In this document: piece by piece, positions 52,701 to 64,000 of the stretch | Layout of the letters: the number at the start of each line of letters is the position of its first letter | Numbering within the stretch: position 1 is the first letter of the stretch | From: Mycteria americana | Lineage: Eukaryota > Chordata > Aves > Ciconiiformes > Ciconiidae | Assembly (NCBI RefSeq): GCF_035582795.1 | Contig: NC_134371.1 | Location: 45,921,001 to 45,985,000, forward strand | Reading direction: 5' to 3' | DNA length: 64,000 nt | Position numbers and translations under genes: made by a program | Notes under the pieces: generated by a model | The model's input: only the letters and a program-made list of their open reading frames with translations | Databases searched by the model: none | What the model was told of the DNA's origin: nothing

Positions 52701-55700
52701 GCAGACAGAAATTACTGAAGAATTCTGGTCAGCGATCTTACCCTCATTTACTTTTACTGCAAGATAAGCAGGCTACTTAAGAAATGCTGGACTCTGGCCA
52801 CCTCCCTATTATTCCCATCCAGCTGAAACGAGAGCGGCTCGAGGGAGGCTTCTGGCCAGGAGCCACGGTAGCCCAATGCCTTTCCAAACAGGAGGAAGAT
52901 ACAAATGGCTGAGACACAAGACTGCATGTTCCCGCTCGCTTGCAGACCATGTGTAACTGAATTTTCTTACTGGTGTAATTAAGTGGGTCTAATTGAGACA
53001 CGCTGGGCATGAGCTCGGGGCTGGCTCAGCCAAGACGTGGGCCTTTAGTACCCATGAATGAGGGCAGTTCTTCACTCGGGCTCGCACCGCTTTCTCCCTG
53101 TAGCGTTCAAAAATGCACTCAAGTGCAATCGTCAGAAGGCAGGAAAATAAGCACCAGAACTGATGAACCCATTGGTGAATAAGGGAATAAATAGGAAAAG
53201 GAAGTGAGGAGTGATGCTCTTTGGGAAAAGATCTATCATTTGGTTACCCTTGTTTGGCACCTCGCACAAAGGGTGTCTGTGCCTAGGGCTCATGGGCACT
53301 ATTATATCTGCAAGAGTAATTGAAAAAGAGGGAATGTGGGTTTATTTGTGGGTTTATTATTTTTTTAAATGTTATGTATTTATTTTCCCCAACCTGAGCA
53401 ATGTAAGTAATTTAAACACAGCAAGGGTGGTGACAGTGGGAAATAATTATTTCAGAAAGCTTGCAAATGTGCCCTTATAAAACAAATTGAGTTTCTTTTT
53501 TGAAATAAAGCAACGAGAAAAGAGTTGGAAAGTTGCCACCTTCATAGGATGCAGCACAGGGTAAGAGTAAAGAAAACAAATTTATGATGTCTCCAGTAAG
53601 GAGACAGTTGTCTCCTGGAAGGAGAGAAAAACCATGCAAAAGCTATTTTTGGGTGCCTTTTGGGGAACAATTCTCCTTCAGACTTGCTGTTCTTTTAATA
53701 GAGATTTCTTTTTTTGTATTTATGTTGCTGCTTTGCAGTATTTTGAAAGTGGGAATGTATGTATTTTACCAGTTTCTTTTTAAAAAGAAAGTCTGAAGAC
53801 AAAACTGCTTCAGCGAATGGCTTAATGATGCGTTAAGAAAAAAAGTATGTGACATACATTGAATCTTTTGAGCAATCTAAACTGATCTAGCTGCCGGATT
53901 CATGAATGTCAGTCTGTGCTAGTAAAAATGGAGGAGATGGACTGAGGTGGCTTTCAAACCAGCCTCTCTTTCAATGCAGAAGATTCTCCAACCACACAGA
54001 TCTATAAGCAATTTTTGGAGTATGAGGAGAACAACAGGATGGAAAGAGCTCAAACTTCCAGTACATCTTCAGCAGCTGGTTCATTTAAAGTACTTGATAT
54101 TTGAGCTATAGGGTTTTCTGGTTTTTGTATCTATTAACAGCAAAAAAAAAAAGTCAATGTAAAAGTAGCTCTTGAACACAAGCAAATTTAGAATTAAGGG
54201 GAAAAATTGAACCCCTTCCAATAAATGACTGTGGACAATGTAGGAAGCTGAAGAAGGCTGTGAAGAGTACTGCAAGAGAGGAGGAAAGTGAATGTGCAGA
54301 TATTCCGGAACCTCAGTAGCAGTCAGTCTGCTGCTCTAGCAAGGCTGTGCTGACCATGAATTTTGGCTATGAATCCATTTGCCCCTTCCCTTCCCTCAAC
54401 CATGTAACTCTTTGTAGAGAGCTGATTTGCTGGAATTTATGTACATGTATGGATTCTTCTCCATTTGGAGGAATGTCACTCCTTTGATTACGTGAGACAC
54501 AGTAGAGGAACAAACCCAGGTATTTTGAATGAAATTGAGTTCTTATATTGCAGTATAACAACCCATGACTTACGAACAATTTAAAACTGCAGTGTAGGTT
54601 TTTCAGATATTTAGAATTCCAACCACCACCTTTAAAGCATACATATTCTTTGGATTAAGGAGTGTTGGATTGCTCCTATTAATCCATGTAAAAAGATTGG
54701 ATCCATTTGAGCAACTAGCCTGAGGTGCTTTTTCTGCTGTTTAGGAATCAGAACAGTGCTCGCTTTTCTGTATCTCTGCAAAGGCATCCCAACAGTTCAC
54801 GTTGCTTTCAGGGTGCTGTACCACTGCTCCTGGCTGGAGGCAGCTGAAGTGGGGATGTGGATAATACAGTGCAGATGTCTTTCTGTTTCTTTTATCTATT
54901 TTTTTCTGCCTTCTGCATTTGCTTCAGTGTTACGGTTGTTGTCAGGCTAAGAGTGGATAGCTTGTGGGTGCGACCAAATTCTTTTCACTTATCACTTCAT
55001 GTTTAACTTGTCACAGATAAAAAATATGTTACTATGAGACAGTGTTTTATTGTGTTCTTGATCAAAACTGCTCTGATGTTTATTTTGATGGATGCTGATA
55101 TCCAAATGATCATAGTGCAGGCTGTTAATTTCAGTCCCTTTTGATTTAAATTAGGAATTGAATTCTCTCTTAATTCTGCCTGGTTGTAGGCAGTCCGATA
55201 CTTTGACAGCATGTTTATGTTACAAACTTCCCTCTCCTCTGGCTGCTCAGGCATAAAACAATCAAAGCGTTGCCCTGAGTAGGCAGAGGCACCTGTGACC
55301 GAGTCTTCGGGCTGAGGTGGTTAAATACAGAATTCACGTCTCTCCTGATAACCAGGAGCCGCACGGGCTGCGGCTGCCCGGCAGTAGGCATGGAGCGGGA
55401 GGGACCTGCTGAGAGCAGGGAGGGAAGCATTGCTGAGGCAACTCAACCTGAAGTCATGCTCTCCTGTGTAAGAGTTATTCTGAAGAGTTTAAGCTCAGCT
55501 GCGCTGCCACCAATCCTTTGAATCTTTTGATTGATGCAAAATCACTTGCTGCTAATTGGAGTTTATATTCTGTTAAAATGTGTTCCTGCTCTGACAGGCC
55601 GGACCTGTACAGAGCACCTTGGTGAGCTCTCTCTGCGCTCAGTCAACGCTGGAAGCCTCTTTAATTTGCGAGCCCAACTAACGCAAGCAGAGGTCTGAAA

Positions 55701-56840
55701 AGCAAGCTGGCCGCTTGCAACTTTGTGCATCTTTAGGAGTGGAACCAAACGCTGTTACCAGATGTCCTTGAGCAACATTTGTGCCTCTAATTATGTCGTA
55801 AGTCACACCTATCTCATCCCATCGTCTGCTGGGTGACGGCACAGGAGTTGCGGACGGTGGAGCTGGATCCTTCTTATTTTCTGAGGGCCACGTTTTTCTT
55901 TTTGGCTGACTGCAATGTGAAGTGGTGAGCTGTCCTGTGGCGTGTTCTGTGGCCCTGCACTCATGATCCAAAGTTAATACCACTGTCTGCTCAGGAAAAT
56001 GCCTGGAATAGCAGACATATCACCTGTTTAAAAAAATTAAAAAATTAAGCAGCATTTTAAGCTTACGGAAACATGCAAATCACTTGCTAGGCTTCAGTTT
56101 CTGAAATAAATTCCCAGAACTTTTGTATTAATTCTTTCAGAAATTATTAAAAGCATTTGTGGGATTATTCCGAGCTCAGAAAGCAGCAAGTGTCAGGCTT
56201 TTAACAGAGGAGATGTGAAAACTGGGGACAGTTGTGGGCCATCCTGAATAGTCACGTTAGCTTTTTGCTGTTAGAAGGCTTTCTCACCCTGGACTGTGGG
56301 GTTTTTTCCCCCATAAATTACCCATTAATAGTACTTTAAAAGTGTTGGGGCTTTTTTTTTTTTCTTTTAATGAATGCTTTAATAGAGAAGAAAAACAGTT
56401 TTTGTATCCTTTTAAGTGACTTTTTTTTTTTTTTGAGAAAGTAAGTTTCCAGCACTGCTTCAGAAATCGAAAGGAAATAATAGCTTTTGAGGTGCAGATG
56501 CAGAAGATATTGTGAACTCTGGGGTTTGTATTGTCTATTTTTGGAGTCTGTCACCTTGAGTAACTTAAAATCACTTGAATATTTTTTTTATTTGAAGTTG
56601 CCTGAATGCTTGTTGTAAGCTGTTACATTATTATTTTTTTTTTTAAACTTAATTAAAGTGCAAATAAAATTCAAGTCAGTAAGTGCAAAATGTTTCAGGG
56701 GAGAACGGGGGGGAAACCAACGCTATGCCATGATACATTCTCCATCATTTCTAGGCAGAGGCAGGCATCTTTGATAACGCCTGACAGCTTGCTGCTGCTT
56801 TGACCTCTTCTGAGCACTTAGCCGTTTCCTTAGCGGACGG

Positions 56841-56847
56841 ATAAAAG
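56841..56847 (+). promoter_or_regulatory. TATA-like element upstream of VAV3 island
   Basis: ATAAAAG, in the context GACGGATAAAAGACTG, is one base from the TATAAAAG form. If used, transcription would start near 56870. CpG-island promoters usually lack TATA boxes, so it may be inactive. Confidence 0.2.
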
Positions 56848-57254
56848 ACTGAAAATAAACCAGAACACAGCGTTATGCCATTTTGTACACCCGCCTGTTA
56901 CGGCTGCGTCTGGTACACCGCAGGCGCTCCCTTTCTGCCATCGCAGGTGTGCTGCGAGAGCGAACGCGAGCAGCCCCTCCCTTCACAGACCGGCCTTCCA
57001 GAGCTGCCCGGGGCGGGCTGGAGGCCGGCGGGGCTGCGCCCCGCAAGCGGGGCCGCCCGCGGAGGCGCGGGGCCAGGTACCGGGTGCGGGCGCACTGAGG
57101 GCGGCCGCCGGGGCGGGGGGCGGGCGGGCCCCGCCTCCGGGGCGGGCGCGGACACGGGGGCGGGGCGGGCCGGGCCGGCCGCGGTAGCGGCGCCGGCGGC
57201 GGGAGGGCGCAGCAGGGGCCGCCGCGGCCGCAGCATCGCGGCGCGGTGGCGGGG

Positions 57255-57458
57255 ATGGAGCCCTGGAAGCAGTGCGGGCAGTGGCTGATCAGCTGCAAGG
57301 TGCTGCCGCCCAACCACCGGGTGACCTGGGACACGGCCCAGGTCTTCGACCTGGCGCAGACGCTGCGCGACGGCGTCCTGCTCTGCCAGCTCCTCAACAA
57401 CCTGCGCAGCCACTCCATCAACCTCAAGGAGATCAACCTGCGCCCGCAGATGTCCCAG
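57255..57458 (+). CDS. VAV3: VAV3 first coding exon (calponin-homology domain, N-terminal half)
   Basis: The exon is 204 nt (68 codons) from ATG at 57255 to donor CAG|GTGCGA at 57459, phase 0. It begins [18 protein letters not shown] and contains [19 protein letters not shown], ending NLRPQMSQ. This is the start of the Vav-family calponin-homology domain and is almost identical to the VAV3 N-terminus I recall. VAV3 is a cytosolic exchange factor for Rac/Rho GTPases acting downstream of tyrosine kinases. Its order is CH, acidic, DH, PH, C1, SH3, SH2, SH3; the CH domain is autoinhibitory. The start has G at -3 and +4. An in-frame GTG three codons earlier is not the start. The remaining exons are outside the window. 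Confidence 0.96.
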
Positions 57459-57914
57459 GTGCGACCGCGGAGCCGCCGCGCCCCCCGCGCCCCTCTCTGC
57501 CCGCGCGCGTGTGTCCGCGGCGCCCCGCGCCGCGCGTGGGGTCTCCGCGTTCTTTGTCTGCGGCTCCTGGCGGCGCGGAGCGGCCCCGCGGGCGCGGAGC
57601 GGGAACCGCGGCGTACGGGAAGCTGGACGCGGCTGCCGCCTGTCTCCTGCCCGGAGCCTCCGCGCCCGGCGCAGGTCCCCGCCGCCGCTGCGGGGGGGGC
57701 TCGATCCGCGGCGGGTCTGACCCGGAGCGGCCCCGCAGCGGGGCAGCCCCCGCCGGGCTCCTTCCCCGCGCGGTGCGGCCGCCCGGCCCGCGGGCTCGGC
57801 GCGTCCCGGGCGGTGGGAGAGGGCGCGACCGAAGCTCCGAGCTGGCGGCTCCCAAAACCTCCTCGAGGGCTCGTTGCCTGCAGCGGGAGGCGGTTTGGGC
57901 GGGAGCCCGCAGAG

Positions 57915-57925
57915 CCCCCCCCCCC
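57915..57925. repeat. Poly-C run, 11 bases
   Basis: Uninterrupted C run in the intronic part of the CpG island. Such runs are prone to sequencing and assembly error. Confidence 0.85.
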
Positions 57926-60900
57926 GCCGGGACCCGCACGGGCCCCTCACATCGGGGCGGCTGTGCTGAGGAGAAGTTCCCTGCAGTAGTCCCGGAGCCA
58001 GCAGTTTAACATTTCTGCGTACGTTAATATTTAATGCGAGCAGTTTACAACACGAATTGACCTCTTGCTTCTAGTTTTTCTGGATTTACCTAGGTCCGTG
58101 AGGGGGACGGAGGGCGAAGGGACCGGGAGCTTGGGAAGCGAGGACGGAGGGAAGGAGCAGGGACGGCGTGGCTGAGGGAGCGGAGCCAGCCTTGTCCGGC
58201 GGAGGCATGGGCAGGGGGCAGGAGGGGAAGGGGAGGCCGGGAGGGAAGGGGGCGAGAGGAGCGACACTTGTCAGCTGGCCTTTGCATCTACTGCTGCGAC
58301 CTGTGAAGCTGAACGTTAAAGAGCGATTAGTAAAGAGAAATCGTGTTCTTGATAGCTGGCTGCCTGTGTTTTAGTACTTTTTTTCTTTAGACTCTTTTAT
58401 ATTTAGCTTTTTAAACTGAAATTTTGGTTAAATAATAATGAAACGTAATTCCAAATTCATCCCCTTTTAAATGCATTTTTTACTTGGGACTGATGTTTTG
58501 TTGCTGTGCCTCATAAAGCTGGTTTCAGATCTCGAGATAAGATTATATTAATAATTCAATGAGAAGAGGTTCTATATATACATGACTTCCTGTCACAGCT
58601 TCACGTACACCTATGCCTCTGCAGAGAGGGTGGCAGCCAAGCAGATGTTGTCTGAAAGGAAACTAAACTTCTGAGCCTTTCATGTGTTTTGAAACATTGA
58701 GAAATGGGTACATTGTAACATTTCAGTGTTATGATTCTGTTTTAGATTTGTAGGAGTGAGCCTTGCCACTGGTGTTCAGGACACTGCCAAAAAGCAGGGC
58801 TAGTGAATTATACTTTGTGAGGAATGTTCTTTGTCCATGTTTACTCACAAAGCCAGTTATTTTCTTTCTTTTTAATTCCTTTTTTTAGCAGCTATGTTTT
58901 ACTACCAAGGGGACATTTTCTGTAAGCCTACATTGCAAAAAGGGGAAAAAAGTATCAGGTATATTTCAACTGGTCAGAATGAAAACTCCCAGACCCTTGT
59001 ACTAGATGTGAATAGTATAAAGGCGATCCCCGCGTACTTGAGAGCTCGAGTGCCTGCTTGAATTGCCTACGCAGAGGCAATACGTTATCTGAGTGATGGA
59101 GGGGTGCAGAGGGTGGGCTCCTCTGAGTGGAGGAAATCCAGATAAGTTCTCTCTGCACCATTCAAACTCTGTGAGCGTTTGAGGACTTGCTAAACTGTAC
59201 CGGAGCCCTGGTTTATGTTTTCATTACAGTTAGACTGATTGCTTCCAAACTGACCCTTTTTCAGTTTAGCTTGCAGAACTATAAATACTTTGCATATGAA
59301 CTGTTGGAAATGGTTTCTTGCCCTGCTTATAATGGGTAAGAAGTATGGCAACAAAAGATTCTCTTTTTTTTTAATGAACTGGAAAGGTGTCCTCATGATA
59401 TTACACAGTATTTTCTGGGTAGCTAACTCATTGAATCAACTTCAATTAGAGATTAACGTTTCTTGTCTGGACCAATATTACTTAATTTTATTTTTGATGA
59501 ATTAAAACCATGGTGATCTCCTTCTGTCTACTAAAAATGAGTATCAAAATGCTCTGCTATCTTCTTTCTTAGAGCAGGTTGGGGAATCAAGGTTAATATT
59601 TATTTCTCTAAGTGCGTTTGAACTGTGGATTATAATTGTAGATCTTGGATTACTTATAATGCATATTTTGAACTTGAGCTTTATATGTGTATAATATAGC
59701 TACTGGAATTGTTTCACAGCTACGACAATTGCCTCCTTGTCTGTGTGTCTGCGTGTCTGCTGTATGCCTGAGGAGCCTGCACTCCACGGTGCTGCAGACC
59801 ACTCTCTCCAGTGGTGCATTTCTGCCCTACGCTGATTTCACCCTTGAAATAAGGGGAACTATTGCTGGATCAAAACCTATAATGGATAACTCTACACAGC
59901 ATTAAATTTATTGGGAATGTTACCTTTGCTTTCTGCAAGATCAAGACTTGGCCGTCTTGGTGAGGTTCTGCGGGGTTTAATGAAAAGCCTCTTGGAGGAG
60001 ACACTTTCTGCTGGAAAGGATCACTCAGTGAAAATTCCAGAAATTGTTATTAAAAACGTAGTACGTTGAAATTCTGCAAGTTGCTTGCAGTTTGCTGCTA
60101 AGACTGTAAAGAGCACTTAGCAATAACTTACACTGAAGTCTCAGAGGCTTGAAGATTATTCATTTGGTGAGATCTACTTGAAGTCTGCATAGCTGAGCCC
60201 TAAATCATGAGTTCTGTCAGAATAATACTTGTCAGTAAACTAATACATTCGCTGCATCATAGGATTTCAGGGTCTTGTAGAAACACTAGCTAACTCTCCT
60301 GTTCCTTGTGGGGTAGGGATTTGGAGACGTTGGAGGCATGGGGTGCCAGAGCAGAGTTGGCATTAGTATGGAAGTTGTCTTGGCTGCTGACTGCACAGTC
60401 TGCCTGAACATGCTGCTGTGTCTGTACCACTTAGCTGAACCGTTTGAACCTCATGTGGCCCCTTATCTGTCATCTTCTAGAATCAACCTGCAGCTCCCGT
60501 ACTCCCTAATCTGATGTTGTTTTCTGCCGCAAATCTTAGAATGGCTCAGGGGATTCTTATCACACAGTTTTTGAGCAATAAAAACAGAGAATGAGAAGGG
60601 TGGATGAAGGCTTCGTGAATGGGCCTCGTGGAAGGCAGGCTGCGTGATTTTAGCCTTGTCTCTGAACTGCTGTTGACATTTGTCAGGCCTTTCTCTACGA
60701 ACCAAGTTTTCATGTCTTGGAGGCTAGTTATACATGCAGCAGCGGCAAGGAACAGGAAAGTGAGAGATGGTGCCTCGGGCAGACCTGGGAGTAGATGTCA
60801 GGCCTCTGACATAAGAGAGTCAAGTCTCTGCCATTTTGTTACATATTTATCTTTTCAGAATGAACGTGGCAGGTCAGACGTCAGTGATGCTCATCAGCTT

Positions 60901-63639
60901 TCCTCAGTAGACCTTGGTAACCCCTTAAAAGCTGCATCAAAAGTGTAGAGGGGTTGTGACGGATGCTGCTGCTTCAGATGCCACTTTTTGTTGGAGCCTC
61001 GTTCAGTCAAACAGGAGCACTGTTGCTTTGCTGTGTAAGCACCCGACTGCTGCTGGCTCTTGGAGCAGGAATAGAAACTGAGACTGGTGATGCTCAGCAT
61101 TGCAACACAAACACGTGTTTGACCAAATGGCAGCGGGTATGTTCTCTTTTACAGGCTGGCTAGCATGGGGAGCTGCATGCCTTTGTCCCACCACCAGCCA
61201 CGCACCTTGTGTCACAGCTGTTCTTGTGGATGGGCTGTTTTATGCATTTGAAATCCGTGGATTCAGCCCCCCTACCTTTTTGGAGATAACAATGCCTGTG
61301 AAAGAGAAATGTCTCAGTGGTTTTAGATTGCAAAACATTGGGTTTAGAAGCTATTTGAATGCCTGCTGTTTTCATCTGCATTTCTGTATGTTTATGAAAA
61401 TATTTGTATTTGGTTAGTGGAAGTTGTCCTTTGAAGAACAGAAGCTGATTGAGTCAGTTACGCTTTCCAGAAAGTAAGCCTCGGATATAAAAGTATAAAC
61501 TTTGCATATATAAAGGACGAGCAGTGTTGTCCCTTTGCCAATGAATCTTCCACCTCTGGGTTGCCAGCTGAATGCTGCCTAACTCTTGTCTGAGAAGCTG
61601 GCATGTCTTAGAGCTAGGTCCCCTGTGAAAAATTACACATGGGCTTTGTATGAGATTGGAAACTGTTGGGTTCAGGGACATTCATTTCCAGGTTTTTTTC
61701 ACTGTGACTGAACAGAACAGGAGAGTGTTGGCTCTATTAAGAGCTCTTGTGTCAAGGCCCAAAAACACTTTGCTGTTTGAACTCCCACGAGCTAGCAATG
61801 TTAGTTGTTATTTTCAACCAGTGCATGTGCCATCAGGAAAGGAAATTTGAAAGGCGGATCAAATAATGTGTTTTGGCCTTTAACTGTAGGGGAGTCTGCC
61901 TGGATCAGACTTGAGAGTTGGCGTTGTGAAAGTGGTCTTATTGCAGGCACCATGTGAAGAAGCACTACACCTTGCAGCTCCTGGGAATGGAGCTGGAAGA
62001 GGGGATGTGCTAAATGAATTGCAGAGATGCGACTGGTATGCTGGTGCGTTGCAGGGTTTCCGCTGAAGTGTAGCACCGGTGCCTGGTGACAGTGAGACGG
62101 AGGATGGAGCACTGCAGCTCAGCGCCTGTGTCTTCATGGGAGCTGTTCGCTGTAGCAATTCAGTTTCCTCAGATGCTGCCTCTTGGCTAATGTAGACTGG
62201 TGAAAATAATAAAAATAGAAGTGATCCATAACAGAGAGTACTAATCCTAATGTTTAATCATAATCATACAAGAACTTAAATAATTTATCACCAGAAATAT
62301 AAAACCTAAACCAATGGATTACGCTGGATTTGCAGATGATGTCATCTGTTTAATGCTTATCTTTTATCTTTAATACTTTGCAAATTAGTTTTGAAATGGT
62401 TTTTGCAAGGCATTTAGTTAACTTATGAGAGATTGCTAAACAGGAAGGCTGCACTTAATGCAATACTGGCATGGGAGTTTACTAAAGGGGATGTTGACAT
62501 AGATTAAATATTAAAAATAACTGTTTCCTATTATTCTAATAAAAATAAACAAAATATCCCTCACTTTGTATAAAAAGTTCAAATGTTTTCTAATTTTAGG
62601 GAGTCACTTTTTTTGGTGTGACCATGTAGTACAAAGGAAGTTCATTATCTTTGTCATCCACGTTATATTTTGGTGTGGCAGCTGAGCTTTTGAGCAGGAG
62701 TTTATTTTTCTTGGTTAGAGTGGTATCAGGTAGCCTCAGGATGTGGGTGTGCCGAGAGACATACCTTTCCATTTCCTCTGATCCTGCCCTTGGCTTGGAG
62801 CTTCCCCATCCCCCACACATGATAACCATGATCAGCCCCTAACTTGGTGAGCGTGTATGCCACCTCTGCAGGCTTCCCGCAGGTGGGTACGCTCCCCCCT
62901 GCTTTCCCCCATGCGTGCCTCCCCACAGCCATGGCGCTTGATTTTTTTCCTTCCAAATTTTAGCCTAGGAGAGCATGCCAAATGTCAGGGTATCAAACTT
63001 CGTGTGCCACGTGGCTCTGCAAAGGAGGAAATGGGACTTGTCTCTTGACTCTGCGCATTATCGAAAAGAGAGAGTGGGATGTGAGTGGATGTGCTGACCT
63101 CTGTGCATGAGGATGTGATTTAGGTCTGGGATCTTAGCAGGGGCCAGATGAGCTGAATGAGAAAACAAAAGGATTTGGAGTGGTGCTTGTGGCCCTTCCC
63201 AGGAGTCACGGGGTATCGGTAATCTGTTTTCCTTGGGTAGAGAGATCTTTGAGAGAACTGGTGTGCAAAATAACTCTTATTCCGTGTTTGCTTGTTATGT
63301 TAGGTGCTGGGTTAGTGAGTTAAGGAAGTACCACAAAGATATATTTAGATTAATACAGTTTTTCTGAAACTGCAAAACTTCTTGGGCTTGAACAAGAGTT
63401 TGGGAACTGGTTCAATTTTTATAAGGGTGTAGAAAGAAGAGATGTGTGCAAAAAAACCCCCATCTTTTTGAATTATTTAAAACTGACTGTGTATATTCAA
63501 TGTAATTGTTTTAAAAATATTTTTTTGACTTTTCAGTTTTTTTCAATCTCTTTGCTTACTTGCTGGTACTTCAATCCACTAAACGTCTTTACCGTGTTTA
63601 ACTTTATTTCCATGATTCATCTAAATGAACGCTGCATTG

Positions 63640-63725
63640 TCCATAAGATATATCCCTAAGATGTATCCCATAAAAGATGTATTTATCCATATGTATGTTA
63701 TGTATACATATGCATATCTTAAACA
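63640..63725. repeat. AT-rich ATGTAT/ATCC low-complexity tract
   Basis: Repeated AAGATATATCCCTAAGATGT-type units, with ATCCATATGTATGTTATGTA and TACATATGCATATC, give a degenerate short-unit repeat in VAV3 intron 1. Confidence 0.6.
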
Positions 63726-64000
63726 TGTTGGACTTGGTAAAGTATTTTGAACAAATACTTGTTCAAAGCAAAACCCTACCATGACCTCTATGCTTTGTGC
63801 TAGGAAAAGCAACTGACGAAAAAGTAGTGACCCATTTTTTCTAGGTAATTCTTCTTACCTTAAGAAGATGGAGAAAATAATATTGAAAACTGATGTAATG
63901 ATTTTTTTTTTTTGATTCACATTGATTCTTTTAGTTGGGCGGGAAGGGAAAACTGCATTTGTAGTGTATTGTAAAGCTTATTTTACATACTATAATATAG

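Larger units (their letters stand above)
37471..56860. other. Intergenic, VAV3 upstream region: no gene recognised
   Basis: No convincing coding exon. Separately listed contents are a MIR-like relic (38.3 kb), a GTACTTCATT tandem repeat (38.67 kb), candidate conserved blocks (39.9 and 45.8 kb), old repeat relics (45.66 and 46.34 kb) and a CpG-dense exon-like segment at 49.65 kb. A CpG cluster at about 47.05-47.18 kb has no other promoter hallmark. A perfect 10-bp inverted repeat with 2-nt spacer lies at 50395-50416. In humans an antisense lncRNA (VAV3-AS1) starts near the VAV3 promoter. An equivalent would lie here on the minus strand, but I cannot define its exons. Confidence 0.55.
56880..58265 (+). 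promoter_or_regulatory. VAV3: VAV3 CpG-island promoter and first-exon region
   Basis: Very GC- and CpG-rich for about 1.3 kb and centred on the VAV3 start. Many GC boxes (GGGGCGGGG-type, dense at 57105-57165) suit SP/KLF factors, and the G runs there could form quadruplexes. The precise start site cannot be read; a start at about 57.0-57.2 kb is likely. The minus strand of the island is also promoter-like, consistent with divergent transcription. Past the exon the island continues into intron 1, ending in a purine-rich stretch (about 58095-58265). Confidence 0.85.
57459..64000 (+). other. VAV3: VAV3 intron 1, 5' part
   Basis: The first 0.8 kb is the tail of the CpG island and the rest is AT-rich. 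The intron is not closed within the window, consistent with the very long VAV3 first introns of other vertebrates. Frames over the GC-rich part (up to 247 codons on the plus strand and 350 on the minus strand) are compositional. No second exon encoding the rest of the CH domain (FLCLKNI-like) is found. An AT-rich ATGTAT-type tract lies near 63640-63725. Confidence 0.8.

Noticed and set aside
56898-57950. 350-codon minus-strand frame over the VAV3 exon.
   Set aside because: It is antisense to a confirmed coding exon and a CpG island. Ala/Pro/Arg-rich composition reflects GC content with few stop codons.

Overview
This is vertebrate nuclear DNA, almost certainly avian. It has spliced genes with GT-AG introns, CpG islands in an otherwise CpG-poor background, a CR1 LINE 3' end carrying the bird-type ATTCTATG terminal repeat, and only faint relics of old MIR/L3-type repeats. 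There are no bacterial operons, CRISPR arrays, rRNA or convincing tRNA genes. Apart from the exons listed here, the open frames are short and look like chance frames or shadows.

Two protein-coding genes are visible, both on the + strand and head to tail. At the left edge (1-6.1 kb) lie the last four coding exons and the 3'UTR of SLC25A24 (SCaMC-1/APC1, the calcium-regulated mitochondrial ATP-Mg/phosphate carrier). At the right (57.25 kb) lies the first coding exon of VAV3, a Rho/Rac guanine-nucleotide exchange factor. It sits in a strong CpG-island promoter and is followed by the start of a long first intron that runs out of the window. From general knowledge, SLC25A24 next to VAV3 is also the arrangement in mammals (human 1p13.3), so this is an old syntenic block.

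The roughly 51 kb between the genes has no convincing protein-coding gene. It holds two secondary CpG islands (about 12.96-13.33 kb and 37.2-37.47 kb). The first carries three TGCGTCA elements spaced exactly 19 bp, a CTCF-like motif, and downstream a short ATG-initiated exon-like segment ending in a good splice donor. Other contents are one 5'-truncated CR1 (27.7-28.25 kb), several MIR/L3-like relics, simple repeats, and AT-rich homeodomain/GATA-motif-rich stretches that look like conserved non-coding elements. An isolated CpG-dense exon-like segment lies at 49.65-49.74 kb.

My reading is a gene-poor regulatory interval between the SLC25A24 terminator and the VAV3 promoter. The best leads are the 13 kb island (possible upstream alternative promoter or lncRNA start), the 37 kb island, and the 49.7 kb orphan exon. 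Nothing resembles a new mobile, defence or biosynthetic system.
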